Positions 45,251 through 55,712 of a stretch of 64,000 nucleotides of DNA are shown here, in pieces. The stretch spans positions 543,001-607,000 of the forward strand of contig CAUEEP010000757.1 in NCBI GenBank assembly GCA_958450365.1, written 5' to 3'. Within the stretch, counting starts at the first letter, position 1, and every line of letters starts with the position of its first letter. The DNA comes from Mesorhabditis belari. Taxonomy: Eukaryota > Nematoda > Chromadorea > Rhabditida > Rhabditidae. The notes under the pieces were generated by a model. The model searched no databases, was not told the DNA's origin, and saw nothing but the letters and a program-made list of their open reading frames with translations. Position numbers and translations under genes: made by a program.

Positions 45251-45892
45251 TATAAAGATTAAATGCTTATATTTATAGTTAAACTTTCGAGAAAAGTGAT
45301 ATTTCTATTCTTGGCTACTTCCAGTCAAATTTCTTTGCGCAGTAACTTTCTTTTAAGTGATTAAATCTTTATAATTTAAATATCATTTTGTAGATCTCAA
45401 AAAGTGCAACAAAACAACACCAAAATCATAAAGATTGGCCCACTTAGAAGAAAGTTATGGCGAGTTGCGCGAACGACCCAATTGCGCAAATGGCCCTGTG
45501 GCGCAAAAAAAAGTTGCGAAAACTAGCCTACCCCTCAATCTTCAAACAAACTTCTTTGGTAATCTATATTTGTGTTATTGTTATGATTGATTTTATATTT
45601 TTATCGTGTTCCCCGTATTTGAAAACCTTCGAGAAAGTATGGGAGATGAAGCTTGAGTATTGGATCTCTCTCTTCATCTTCATCTTCATCTTCAAAGTCG
45701 AATATCTCAGCGAGTATTCAACAAAATCCTTTGAATTTCTTTTTATCTGCTAGCCAAAACATTTTAATTAAAGATCTTCTTTACAAGTTTTTTCAAATAC
45801 GCAAAACAGCTTCCCAGAATACCGTAATCAAAATTCGCTTTAGATCAAAAAAATTATGGCTTTTTATATCTGGCTTTAACTTGAAATCAAAA
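45251..45892. repeat. right arm of the large inverted repeat flanking hst-6 exons 2-10
   Basis: Reverse complement of 39825-40457. The arm ends next to a lone pogo-family terminus (CCGTAAATACTGTAATAGTA) at 45903. Confidence 0.9.
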
Positions 45893-46085
45893 TTTTAACT
45901 TACCGTAAATACTGTAATAGTAAAAAGTGCTACAAAATAACACCAAAATCATAAAGATTGGCCCACTTAGAAGAAAGTTATGGCGAGTTGCGCGAACGAC
46001 CCAATTGCGCAAATGGCCCTGTGGCGCAAAAAAAAGTTGCGAAAACTAGCCTACCCCCAATCTTTAAACAAACTTTTTTGGTAAG

Positions 46086-46217
46086 ATCAAGAATGAAATT
46101 GATGCGAATACGGCTAGGGAAGAGGATTCCGATGGGTTGGTTCAGGGAAATATTAACTTAATAGATTTAAATAGTGATGATGACTACAATGAACCGAATG
46201 ATACCGAAAATGTTTAA
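46086..46217 (+). pseudogene. copy of the last hst-6 exon without the mariner insertion
   Basis: The block encodes IKNEIDANTAREEDSDGLVQ, continuing to a DDDYNEPNDTENV tail and a TAA at about 46217. It matches codons at 43934-44030 and the stranded exon end at 44596-44640, joined without the element. It lacks an acceptor and the catalytic part of the gene. The flank to 46265 also matches 44641-44690. It shows what the C-terminus looked like before the insertion. Confidence 0.8.
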
Positions 46218-46265
46218 CTTAAACGATGAAATCGAAATTTTAACTTACCGTAAATACTGTAATAG

Positions 46266-49200
46266 TAAAAAGTGCTACAAAATTAAACCAAAATCATAAA
46301 GGTTAAATAATTTAGAAGAAAGTTATGGTAAATTGCGCAATCTGGCACAAAATAAACCACTCCCCGATTCTTTAGTCTCTAGCAGAACAATAAAATCTTT
46401 TGCGAATTTCTTTTTAAACCTGTCACAGCTTAAATTCGATTTGTTACTTTTTACTGTTTTGAAATCCCCTTGATATTCGACGATTTCTATCAAATCCTCA
46501 GAAATTCCCCTCTTCATCAACATCTGCAATCTCGATTCTTCCCCGAATCTCCTCCAGAAATCTGCCGTTTTTCATGTTCGGTCTTTGTTGAGTGAAAAAA
46601 AAGTGCAGTTCTTTCACAGCCAAATATCATTATTTGAAAGGAGCTAAATTCATCGGGAATGTGGTTTCACCACTTTTTTTGTCTACTTGATTTTCAAAGC
46701 CTTGCTGTGAAGGCTATTTGAATGGGATCCTTTTGCTCTTTTTTTCAATCGGAGATTCGTATCGGGCCCGGCCCTATAACCAATTCGATTCACTCTGGAA
46801 TTCGGTCCATTCACCCGTTTCGATGAGAGTCAAGAACTGGAAAGCCTTTTTTTCTTTATTGAGGCTGGCTGAGTTCATTTTGATGAGCGATTTTTGGGGT
46901 AAACTAGGTCAAATTGGGTAGAAACAGAGGTTTCCAGTCAACAAGAACAATTATAGACAAGATATTGCAAATCTAATGAAATGAATCATAGATTTTATTT
47001 GATTTATTTGATTTGAATTCAAATTAATCAAATTCTATTTCAAAATAGCATAAGATCAATTGTTTAACTAATCATTTGATCTTTTAGGATGTTCACACCG
47101 TACCCTTGGAGACTCTCATTGAGAGATATCAACTATTCCAACAGTTCAATAGTTACTAAGAGTTTTTTGGAGTATCTGACCACTATGTAAATCAATTGCT
47201 AAACGATTCAATGAGCTATTCTTGAGTTACGTGCCTTTTAAAGCTACAGCTTTCAGCTTTTTCAGCTTTCTTGTGTTTTGATTGGATATCCGAATGTTTT
47301 CAAATTGAGCAAAAATGTGGTAATTGGTTTGATTTTGGTTTGGTTTGGCCTAGAATTTACGAAAGATTAAGCAAAAAAAGCTGATAAAGCTGATAATTTG
47401 CTTGGCTTTGGCTTGGAAGCCTGAAATTTGCAAAAAATTAAGCAAAAAGCTGGTAATTGGCTTGACTTTGGCTTCGCTTGCCATCCTAGGAACAGCTCTG
47501 AGCAAATCTACATCATCAAAAATTTCTAATTTGTTTCTAACGGGGTAAACGAATAGTTAAAGATCGAAAATAGATAAGAATTTGGGGAAAATTGTGATTA
47601 TTATAAGAATAAATGATTATTATGATTAAAAACATAGAGTTAGAAAAGATATATAACTTTAAAACAAAACAAAAATCAGACGCGAAGCTGTTCGCTACAC
47701 CGAAAAATCTTTTAGGATGTTCACATCGTACCCTTGGAGACTCTCATTGAGAGATATCAACTATTCCAACAATTCAATAGTTACTAAGAGTTCTTTTGGA
47801 GTATCTGATCACTATGTAAATCGATTGCTAAACTATTCAATGAGCTATTCTTGAGTTACGTGCCTTTTAAAGCTACAGCTTTCAGCTTTTTCAGCTTTCT
47901 TGTGTTTTGATTGGATATCCGAATGTTTTCAATGGAAAAGTGTTTTCAAATTTGTGTCTAACGGGATTAACGAATAGTCAAAGATCGAAAATTGTGATTA
48001 TTATAAGAATAAAGGTTTTACAAATCCCTTTCCTTTTTCTATTTTGAACGAATACCTCTTTCGAATTCAGGCGGAGTATAATGAAGGATCGAAATTCTCT
48101 CCCTCTTTTCTCATTATCTAACCACGATCTTTTCTTTCTGAAAAAAAAGACGGCTAAAGGCAACCCAACAGGTCGAAAATCATGAAAGAGAATTACAAAA
48201 ACGATTGGGAAACGAGGAAATGTCAGTAGAGAACGATTGGTACAAAGCACAAAGCAATTTCTTTCTGCTGGATCAAATTAGACTTTAAATCATTGTCATT
48301 GGTATTGTTTTTACGATATTATTATATAAAAGCAACAAATTTAAACCCAGTTTGGCATCTTTTAGTCGCAACGAATTGACTAACTAACTTGCTAATAGTG
48401 AGAATGACAAGTCATAGCCCAATCCTCTCATTTCCAAACTCAAATCTCACTTTAAAAGTCTTTAAAAGGCTTCTGATAAGCTGAGTTCTGAAATTTTCAG
48501 GTAATTTGGTGGATTTGTCAGCTTTCCAGCTAGCTTCTAAGTCAGCTTTCAAGTCAGCTTTCAAGCGCTAAGTAGCTTTTAGTGCTTAAGTCGGCTTTCA
48601 GCAGCTTCTAAGTCAGCTTCTAAGTCAGCTTTTAAGTCAGCTTTCAAGTCAGCTTTCAAGCCAGCTTTCAAGCCAGCCTGCAACGCTTGTCAAAGCTATT
48701 TTTTGTATATCCCAAGCCATCAACCACTTCCAAATCATAGTTTTTCTCAATTGTCCGGTGCATCCATCATCCTGATCATGCTATCCGTGTTAGCCGGAGG
48801 GCAAAGAAAGGGTAGCCAGCCAAAAGGAAGGGTAAGGGATGTTCGGAATCGACTCCGATCCGTCTCCCCCATTCAAAGCGCCTCTTTCTCATTTCCTATA
48901 CTGGATTTCCTTTTTCTTGGTTGATTGACCGGCTACTTGATTTCACACAATCACCCTCTTCTCTTTTTTCTGCGTATGAATCGAGTTTTGTGCAAAAACA
49001 GCTTACTTGAGTCATTGGAACGGAATCTCGATTTGAAGAGAAATGGAGATTTGGCACAGTTCGGCACAGTTGGAGTTCCCATCAAAGAAATACAAAAAAA
49101 AATGGTAAGAATGCGAGGGGATTCCTCGGTGATCGTTTGAATCGTATAAAAGCACAAAAACATAACTCAAAGACTTTAATCTTTAATTTTCTACTGATTT

Positions 49201-50758
49201 CTACTGAAAGTTGTTGGTTTCCACGTTTGAACATGTTAATGTTCGATTCTTTGCTTAACTAAGCTTTAATTGGTCTGAAATTTCAATCTTACTGTTTGGA
49301 TTTAGTCTAAAACCTTAGCTTTGACTAGGCTTAGCTTGAAATTTACAGAAAATTGAGCAAAAATGTGGTAATTGGTTTGATTTTGGTTTGGTTTGGCCTG
49401 GAATTTACGGAAGATTAAGCAAAACAAGCTGATAAAGCTGATAATTTGCTTGGCTTTGGCTTGGAAACCTGGAATTTACAGAAAATTAAGCAAAAAGCTG
49501 GTAATTAGCTTGACTTTGGCTTGACTTTGGCTTCGTTTTCCATCCTAGGAACAGCTCTGAGCAAATCTACATCATCAAATCCAAGAATACCAGAAAAAGC
49601 TGAGACTAGCAGAACAATATTGACGAATTTATCCATCAATTTGATCCAGATCGATTAAACTTGTAAAGATTTGATTTGTTTAGATTAACCTGATTCATAA
49701 ACATTGATAGAATAGACAATTCGACAATTCAATTCGCATTTCTTAAGACCTAAAGCAGAGATCCAGCTGGAAAATCTCTCAAAAAAGCGCTCTTCCTCTC
49801 AATCATCATCATTTCTACGGCTTGATATGATAAAACTGTATCCCTTTGATGGAACAATCCATAAATCTCATCAAATCTCTTTCTTCTCCCATTCACACCA
49901 AATATCCATTGCCTCAGCCGGATCGGCGCCTCATTGTCTACCGTGAATTCATTTCTAAACCCTTCACTTCTCCATTCCTACATCCATAAATCAGAAAATT
50001 CTTTGCTTGTTCTTCTCAAAAAGATCGGCCTCCCAGGTTGAATTTTATGAGCTGAGGATTGTCCGTATCTTGATCTTTCTTTCTTGAAAAGTTTTCGAAA
50101 GTGAATGAGGAATGGGGACTCCTCCCCATTCTCAGTCTTTATCTCGCAGCCTGTCTCATGCTTGAGGCAGTTCAGATCCAGGCTGTCCCCATCCCCTCCT
50201 CCGCATTCACTCTACCCTTTTTCTCTGTGCCGTTCGTATGGTCAAACATCGTGCCGTCTCCATTCAAGCACTTCATTTTTGAATTTAAAATATTTGAATT
50301 TGCGTATAGCTGAGTCGAAAGTTGAGAAAGTCGAAATGCTGGATTAGTAAGCTTTAAAGCCTTTTTTTAAAGCTAAACTTTAGTGAATCGATGGCAATTT
50401 CTTATGGATTCAGTAATCCATAAGAAATTGTCATCAATTCACTAAAGTTTAGCTTTAAAATGGCTTTAAAACTTACTAATCCAGCCTACAGACTTTCTCA
50501 ATCGATTTCTCAACCTAAAATCTATTGAATTTTCAAAATTTGAAAACAATTTCATTAATTTAAATAGTAGATTCATAGTGAATTATCTCTATTTTGTCTT
50601 ATATCATTAACGCTTTCAAAATCGAATATCGTTGTAATATCAAAGCTCTTGTTTTTGGAATTTGTTTATATTGAAAAAAATTGATGCATTACTCCTGTTT
50701 TTCTTGATTTAAGTACCATTTTTGATCATTTATTTAGAAAACTTGTGTACAAAAAGCA
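46266..50758. other. 4.5-kb region with no recognisable gene
   Basis: It holds direct repeats at 47088-47300 and 47712-47935, and a second pair at 47315-47520 and 49340-49575 (GCTGATAAAGCTGATAATTT core). A run of AAGTCAGCTTTC units lies at 48520-48680, and a hairpin of about 70-base arms at 50336-50486 (GCTGGATTAGTAAG... and its complement). A frame at 50101-50310 begins with a hydrophobic stretch but starts with GTG and has no homology I recognise. Confidence 0.5.
50736..50737 (+). promoter_or_regulatory. candidate spliced-leader acceptor of the secreted Cys/Thr-rich gene
   Basis: The sequence ATCATTTATTTAG ends 21 bases before the ATG at 50759. Spacing and sequence fit nematode trans-splicing. 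Confidence 0.5.
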
Positions 50759-53351
50759 ATGATGATCGACACAACTCGAACAGTTTTATTCATATTTTCT
50801 ATGATTTCATCAGCAGCATGCGCAGGTTTGTCTTTTATTGGAAAATTTGATTTTAAAGTCGATTGCTAGAGAATTGGGAAACCAATAAACTTGTAAAATT
50901 GATTGTAAGTCGATTGCTAGAGAATTGGGATACCAATAAACTTGTAAAATCAACTAAAATTGATTGTAATCCAACTTGAAAATGAGGTCAAACCTTTAAC
51001 AACTTCTTGAAGTGTTCTTTCAAAAGCCATTCATTGTCTTTTTTTCTCATTTTGTCTGGGTGAAATTCACTAATTCATTTGCGCATTTGGGTCATCTTTT
51101 TCCCGGTTTTTTTTTCACCTTTCACTTGTCTTTTCAATCGGATGAAATCAAAGAAAGATTGGGGGGAAAGTGGGGGAAAGATTGTTGCTAAAGGGAAAGA
51201 TTGTTGCTTTTTTTAAAATAAGCAATAATAAACAATGATAAGCAATAATAAGCAATAATAAGCAATGATAAACAATGTTAAGCAATGATAAACAATGATA
51301 AATAATAATAAGCAATGATGCAGTAACATTTTTCTCATCAAAGCCTTCAATCTCAACGAAAATCAACAAACGAAAGTCATTTAAACCAAAACAAAAATCA
51401 TTTAAACCTCCAGAAAAACGAAAATCAAGAGATTTAGCTGAAAACACAGTTTTTCTCCGTTTTCTGATCAATTTGGCATGTTTTTACGAAAATTTTAAAT
51501 AAAACTGTAAACAACTGTTTCAAACAAGTGTTCTAAAAAGTGTTTTAAACTGCATTTCTTATTCAAATCAAATCTTGAAATCGTACTTTAATTTTAAGCA
51601 CAGCTCTACCCAACAATGAAATGATTGATACTTAAATTTCCAATTAAAAAAAACCAAAGAATTTTTAATCTAAAGTAAAAGAAGATTTCATATGGAAAAG
51701 AATAAAAATCTCATTGAATTTTCAGCTCGATACGGCTACGCTTTAGCTCAAGATCGACAAGCTCTTCCGCCACATATGAGAGCCTTGGTAAGTCTTTGAA
51801 AACTTTAACAAACTAGTTACCAATGTTTACTGTGAACAGAAAATGCTTTGATAAGTTTTCTGAATGATCTGAATGATCTGAATGATCTGAATGATCTGAA
51901 TGATCAGAATGATCTGAATGATCTGAATGATTTGAATGATTTGAATGACTTTCAGGTAGGCCGCGAAGTTCTATCAGACAGCCGTGATTACTCTTCATCG
52001 GTTGAATCCTCCGGCGCCTCGGATTTTCATTTCTCCGATTTCACAACCATTCAACCAAGACATTTTGAGGAACCAAGTTTAGAAAGATCTTTTGAGAAAT
52101 CATTTGAAGATAATGAAAAGGTTAGAGATTTGTTTAAAGTTATTCAAAAATTGGTTCAGTCCGCGGAGTTCGAAGCATTTCCAAAGAAGAAGAATTTCTT
52201 GAAGCCAGAAAAGGTCAATTTTTAACTTTTTGGCTTTGTTTGGCTCTTTATTGGCTCTTTATTACAATAAATTAGCTATAGATTTATTATATAATAATAT
52301 TTTGTTTAGAAAAAGATCTCTTGCCCAATGCTGAACCCATGGCACGACGCTGTTGCTCACCCAGACAGCGATCCTGAGTGCGGACATGTAAGTGATTAAA
52401 AAATCCTTCGCATAACACTAATTGGCTTCAAAAATTAATAGGTTTAGTTAATCAATTTTAAATGAATTTTAGGGAATGCCTGGTTGGCGAGCTCATCCCT
52501 CGTGTCGTTGCCACTTTTTGGTGAAAGATCGCGATGAGTTCGGCTGTGCTCTCAAGTTTTTCACGCGCTGTAAACTCGACAACTTTGCCGTCTTTGAAAC
52601 GGTAGTGAGCAAATCGTAGCTTTCAATGAAAATCACTTTAGGAAGTGACAACAGAAAAACCGTGGACAACAAAGCGACAATTCTCGACGTTGACGTTTAG
52701 GCCGAGCACTCGTGCACGGCCATCAACGACAACGCAAAGAATTGTCACAACAAAGCCACTTCTGAGAACAACAAAGCTGACTACGACAAAGAGACCAACA
52801 ACCACAAGAAGAACTACAACACCAAGACCAACTACGACAACTCAAGCACAGCATTTTGAAGAGGTTCTTTTTTTTCAACGATTTTTCAACGAAATATAGC
52901 TAAAGATATAATATTTTAACAATGTTTTTCAGGAATTTGATGATGAAGATGATAGTCATGATGAGACTGGACCGGGTTTTGATTACATTATGGGTACACG
53001 AATTGTTCCTGATGAGGAAAAAGAGGGAAAAGTTGAGGTAGGGAAAAGTGTGAAGCTTAAAAGTTTGATTGTTTCTTTGATAAAGAATAAAGAGCAAAAG
53101 ATTTTGCTTCAAAATACATTTCAAAATAGACAAGACTTCAAATAGAAGTTTTTGAAAAGAAATGTAAAGAAAACTAATCAATTACTCAAAAGTAAATGCA
53201 TCAAAATGTATTTTTAAAAAAAGTTTTACGAAAATTTTCACTTAAACAAGTTTAGGTGTCACTTCCGGAGGAGTTTGGGGGGAAAAACGACGACGAGGAC
53301 GAGGAAGAGCCCCAATTTCTCATCGGTCGACGAATTCGGCTTCACAAATAA
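50759..53351 (+). CDS. secreted Cys-containing, Thr-rich protein of unknown function
   Basis: Eight exons join in frame to 338 residues: 50759-50825, 51726-51787, 51956-52213, 52310-52387, 52473-52601, 52642-52863, 52933-53037, 53256-53351. The first 22 residues (MMIDTTRTVLFIFSMISSAA, then CA) are a clear signal peptide. Residues about 45-130 are acidic and Ser/Phe-rich. Residues about 132-195 form a six-cysteine module (SCPMLNPWHDAV, PECGHGMPGWRAHPSCRCHF, FGCALKFFTRC) that I cannot assign to a family. Residues 199-272 are a Thr/Lys/Arg/Pro-rich, mucin-like stretch likely to be O-glycosylated. The C-terminus is acidic (EFDDEDDSHDE; NDDEDEEE). It is probably an extracellular or cuticle-associated protein. 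All eight exons keep phase and are bordered by consensus splice sites, so the gene is real although unnamed. Confidence 0.85.
51217..51320 (+). repeat. AAGCAATAATA/AACAATGATA short tandem repeat
   Basis: About ten imperfect 9-11-base units in intron 1 of the secreted gene. Confidence 0.8.
51858..51948 (+). repeat. 9-bp tandem repeat (GATCTGAAT)
   Basis: About ten copies run up to the acceptor of exon 3, so the repeat forms most of the 3' part of intron 2. It is open in the exon frame, and failure to splice would extend the protein with a Leu-Asn-Asp repeat. Confidence 0.9.
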
Positions 53352-54190
53352 AAAAATTTGCATTTTTTTCTTAATAATTTTACTTTTACAAGTCACACCG
53401 CCGTTTTCTCGGTGCTCCATACAAAAACAGAACATCAACTCGGTGCAATCCCTTTTTTTCTCTTCGATTTCCGGTTTTCTCAAAACTTTAACTTTTCTCA
53501 TACTCTTCAATGCTAATAACATAAGAAAATCTCTCAAAATCATGTATTTCTTTTGCATTTTTTCAATAAATTGTTCATGTGAAGGGTTTGACGAGAGAAT
53601 TGACAGTTTTTAAAAAAGAAAAAAATGAGTTTCGTTACAAGAAATGAGGTAGTAATGGTTTGAATAAGATTTTGATGGTGGCACGAGTTTCATTTCCGAA
53701 TTGATTGCAAGAAATTGATTTCAAAAATTACGATAGATAATTTTACCTTTACAAGTCACACCTCGATTTTCTTGTCGAGTTTGGGGGAGAAACGACAACG
53801 ACGACGAGGAAGAGCCCCCAATTTCTCATCGGTCGACAAATTCGGCTTCACAAATAAAACAATTTGCATTTTTTTCTTGATAATTTTACTTTTACAAGTG
53901 ACACCGCCGTTTTCTCGGTGCTCCATACAAAAACAGAATATCAACTCGGTGCAATCCCTTTTTTTCTCTTCGATTTCCGGTTTTCTCAAAACTTTAACGT
54001 TTCTCATACTCTTCAATGCTAATAACATAAGAAAATCTCTCAAAATCATGTATTTCTTTGCATTTTTTCAATAAATTGTTCATGTGAAGGGTTTGAGGAG
54101 AGAATTGACGGTTTGTAAAAAGAAAAAAAAATGAGTTTCGTTACAAGAAATGAGGTCGTAATGGTTTGAATAAGATTTTGAATTTGAATT
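53256..54190 (+). repeat. duplication of the last exon and 3' region of the secreted gene
   Basis: The stretch 53262-53710 (last exon plus downstream DNA) is repeated at about 53750-54235 with high identity, including the CATCGGTCGACGAATTCGGC block of the exon and AGAACATCAACTCGGTGCAA. The second copy has an indel in the acidic codons and no upstream exons, so it is non-coding unless used as an alternative last exon. Confidence 0.85.
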
Positions 54191-54239
54191 GACGGTGGTA
54201 CGAGTTTCATTTCCGAATTGATTGCAAGAAATTGATTTC

Positions 54240-55712
54240 AACAATTACATTGTCAAGAGAATATCTAAAATCTTGAGTTAAACGATCAGTAAGATGAGGA
54301 TATGAAGATAGATTAAAGAAAGCGACGATTTGAGTTGGCAAATCTTTTTCTCATCTACTGCTTTCTATAAATCGTTTATTATCATTAGATTTTCTCTTCT
54401 TAATATCTCAAATAATCAAATTTCTCAATCCCCAATCTATTGAAAGTAAATTTTGAAAGAGAAAAGCTGAGAAAGTCTTCTGAAATATAATTGATACCTC
54501 TTGAGAACCGAGCAAGGTCAGAATGGAGAGTGGAGAAAAGGGAAAATGAAGGGAGAAATGGAGGAAAAGATGCCAGAGGGAAGGCTGAGAATTGTGAAGA
54601 GAAGAAGATCACATTCTACCATATTCAACCTCTTCCATCGTTTCTCTCAGAATGGAGAGTGAAAAGAACTTTTTCCACTTTTGCTAATTGTCGCCTTGTT
54701 TCTTTTCAGCAGTTCTTTACTCCTTTCTTTCTGGATGAACACTTTTTTCATCTAGGATTGGCAGAATTTGATCTATTGTAATCAAAAAAGCTAGTTTATT
54801 GTCATTTTCTTCAAATCAGATCTCATTGTTCTCTCAGTTTCTTGTTTAATCACTAAAGATCCCTCGAAGAGCTAACTTTTTCTGTAATTCATATCGTTAC
54901 TCTCAAGAACTTTCTACTTAGTTGGCAAGCCTTAGATCCGTTTTAATCATTTCTTTAATTGACATCTCTGTGCTTAACATTACTGCACATTCAGCTGCAC
55001 ATTTAGCTGAACATTCAGCTGTACATTCAGCTGTACATTCATCTGTACATTTAGCTGATTCAGCTGCACATTCAACTGCACATTCAGCTGCACATTCAGC
55101 TGAACATTCAACTGCACATTCAGCTGTACATTTAGCTGTACATTCAGCTGCACAACAAAGATCCGATTTATTAAACGAATCAATGAAGGACTCAAAAGGT
55201 GACTCTTAAGAGAATCGAGAGGAAAAGTAAAGAATTGTGCCATTCATCTCTTTCCTCCCCTTCAAACTTTCCCTTGAAGCCTTCTCCCTCAGAAATTTCT
55301 CTTCTTTTACCCATTCAACCATAATAAGTATCTTCTCTTTTCTCTTCAATTTATCCATATTTCCTTTTTTTCTTTCTTTATACAATATTGACTAAGATGG
55401 AATACTTTTTTTTTCAGAGAAAGACTGTTCATTGTCGATATTTTCTGACATTTTTTTTGAATTCTTTCCAAATCTGGCTTGTTTACATTGTACTTTTTCT
55501 AAATGATTCTTCAAATTTGCATAAGTAAACATTGTAAATCACGCAATCGCCTTGACAAACTTGTTCTAGCCTTTCAGATTTTACCTTTAATGCATTGACA
55601 TTTATTTTGGGATTTCCTCAACTAGCGATCTAGTTCCTCCATCATTTTCTTTAAACTTACAGAAGAAAAAATAGTCTTCATCAGCTGGTTGCCCAACAAC
55701 GGGCGGGCGGCT
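54240..55712. other. intergenic region before the PAN/TSP1 gene
   Basis: No gene was recognised. A tandem repeat of the 12-mer ACATTCAGCTGC lies at 54990-55155. It reads as an Ala-His-Ser repeat on the plus strand, but there is no ATG or splice context to support coding. Confidence 0.5.
54990..55155 (+). repeat. 12-bp tandem repeat (ACATTCAGCTGC)
   Basis: About thirteen units, with variants at three positions (CTGC/CTGT/CTGA and TTCA/TTTA). The length is a multiple of three, so the frame stays open in all copies, as any 12-mer repeat would. Confidence 0.9.

Noticed and set aside
50101..50313. Small secreted protein
   Set aside because: Hydrophobic N-terminus looks like a signal peptide, but the start is GTG, with no acceptor or conserved downstream part.
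54922..55209. Secreted Ala-His-Ser repeat protein
   Set aside because: Starts only at TTG, has no splice or promoter context, and the open frame is a by-product of a 12-bp repeat.
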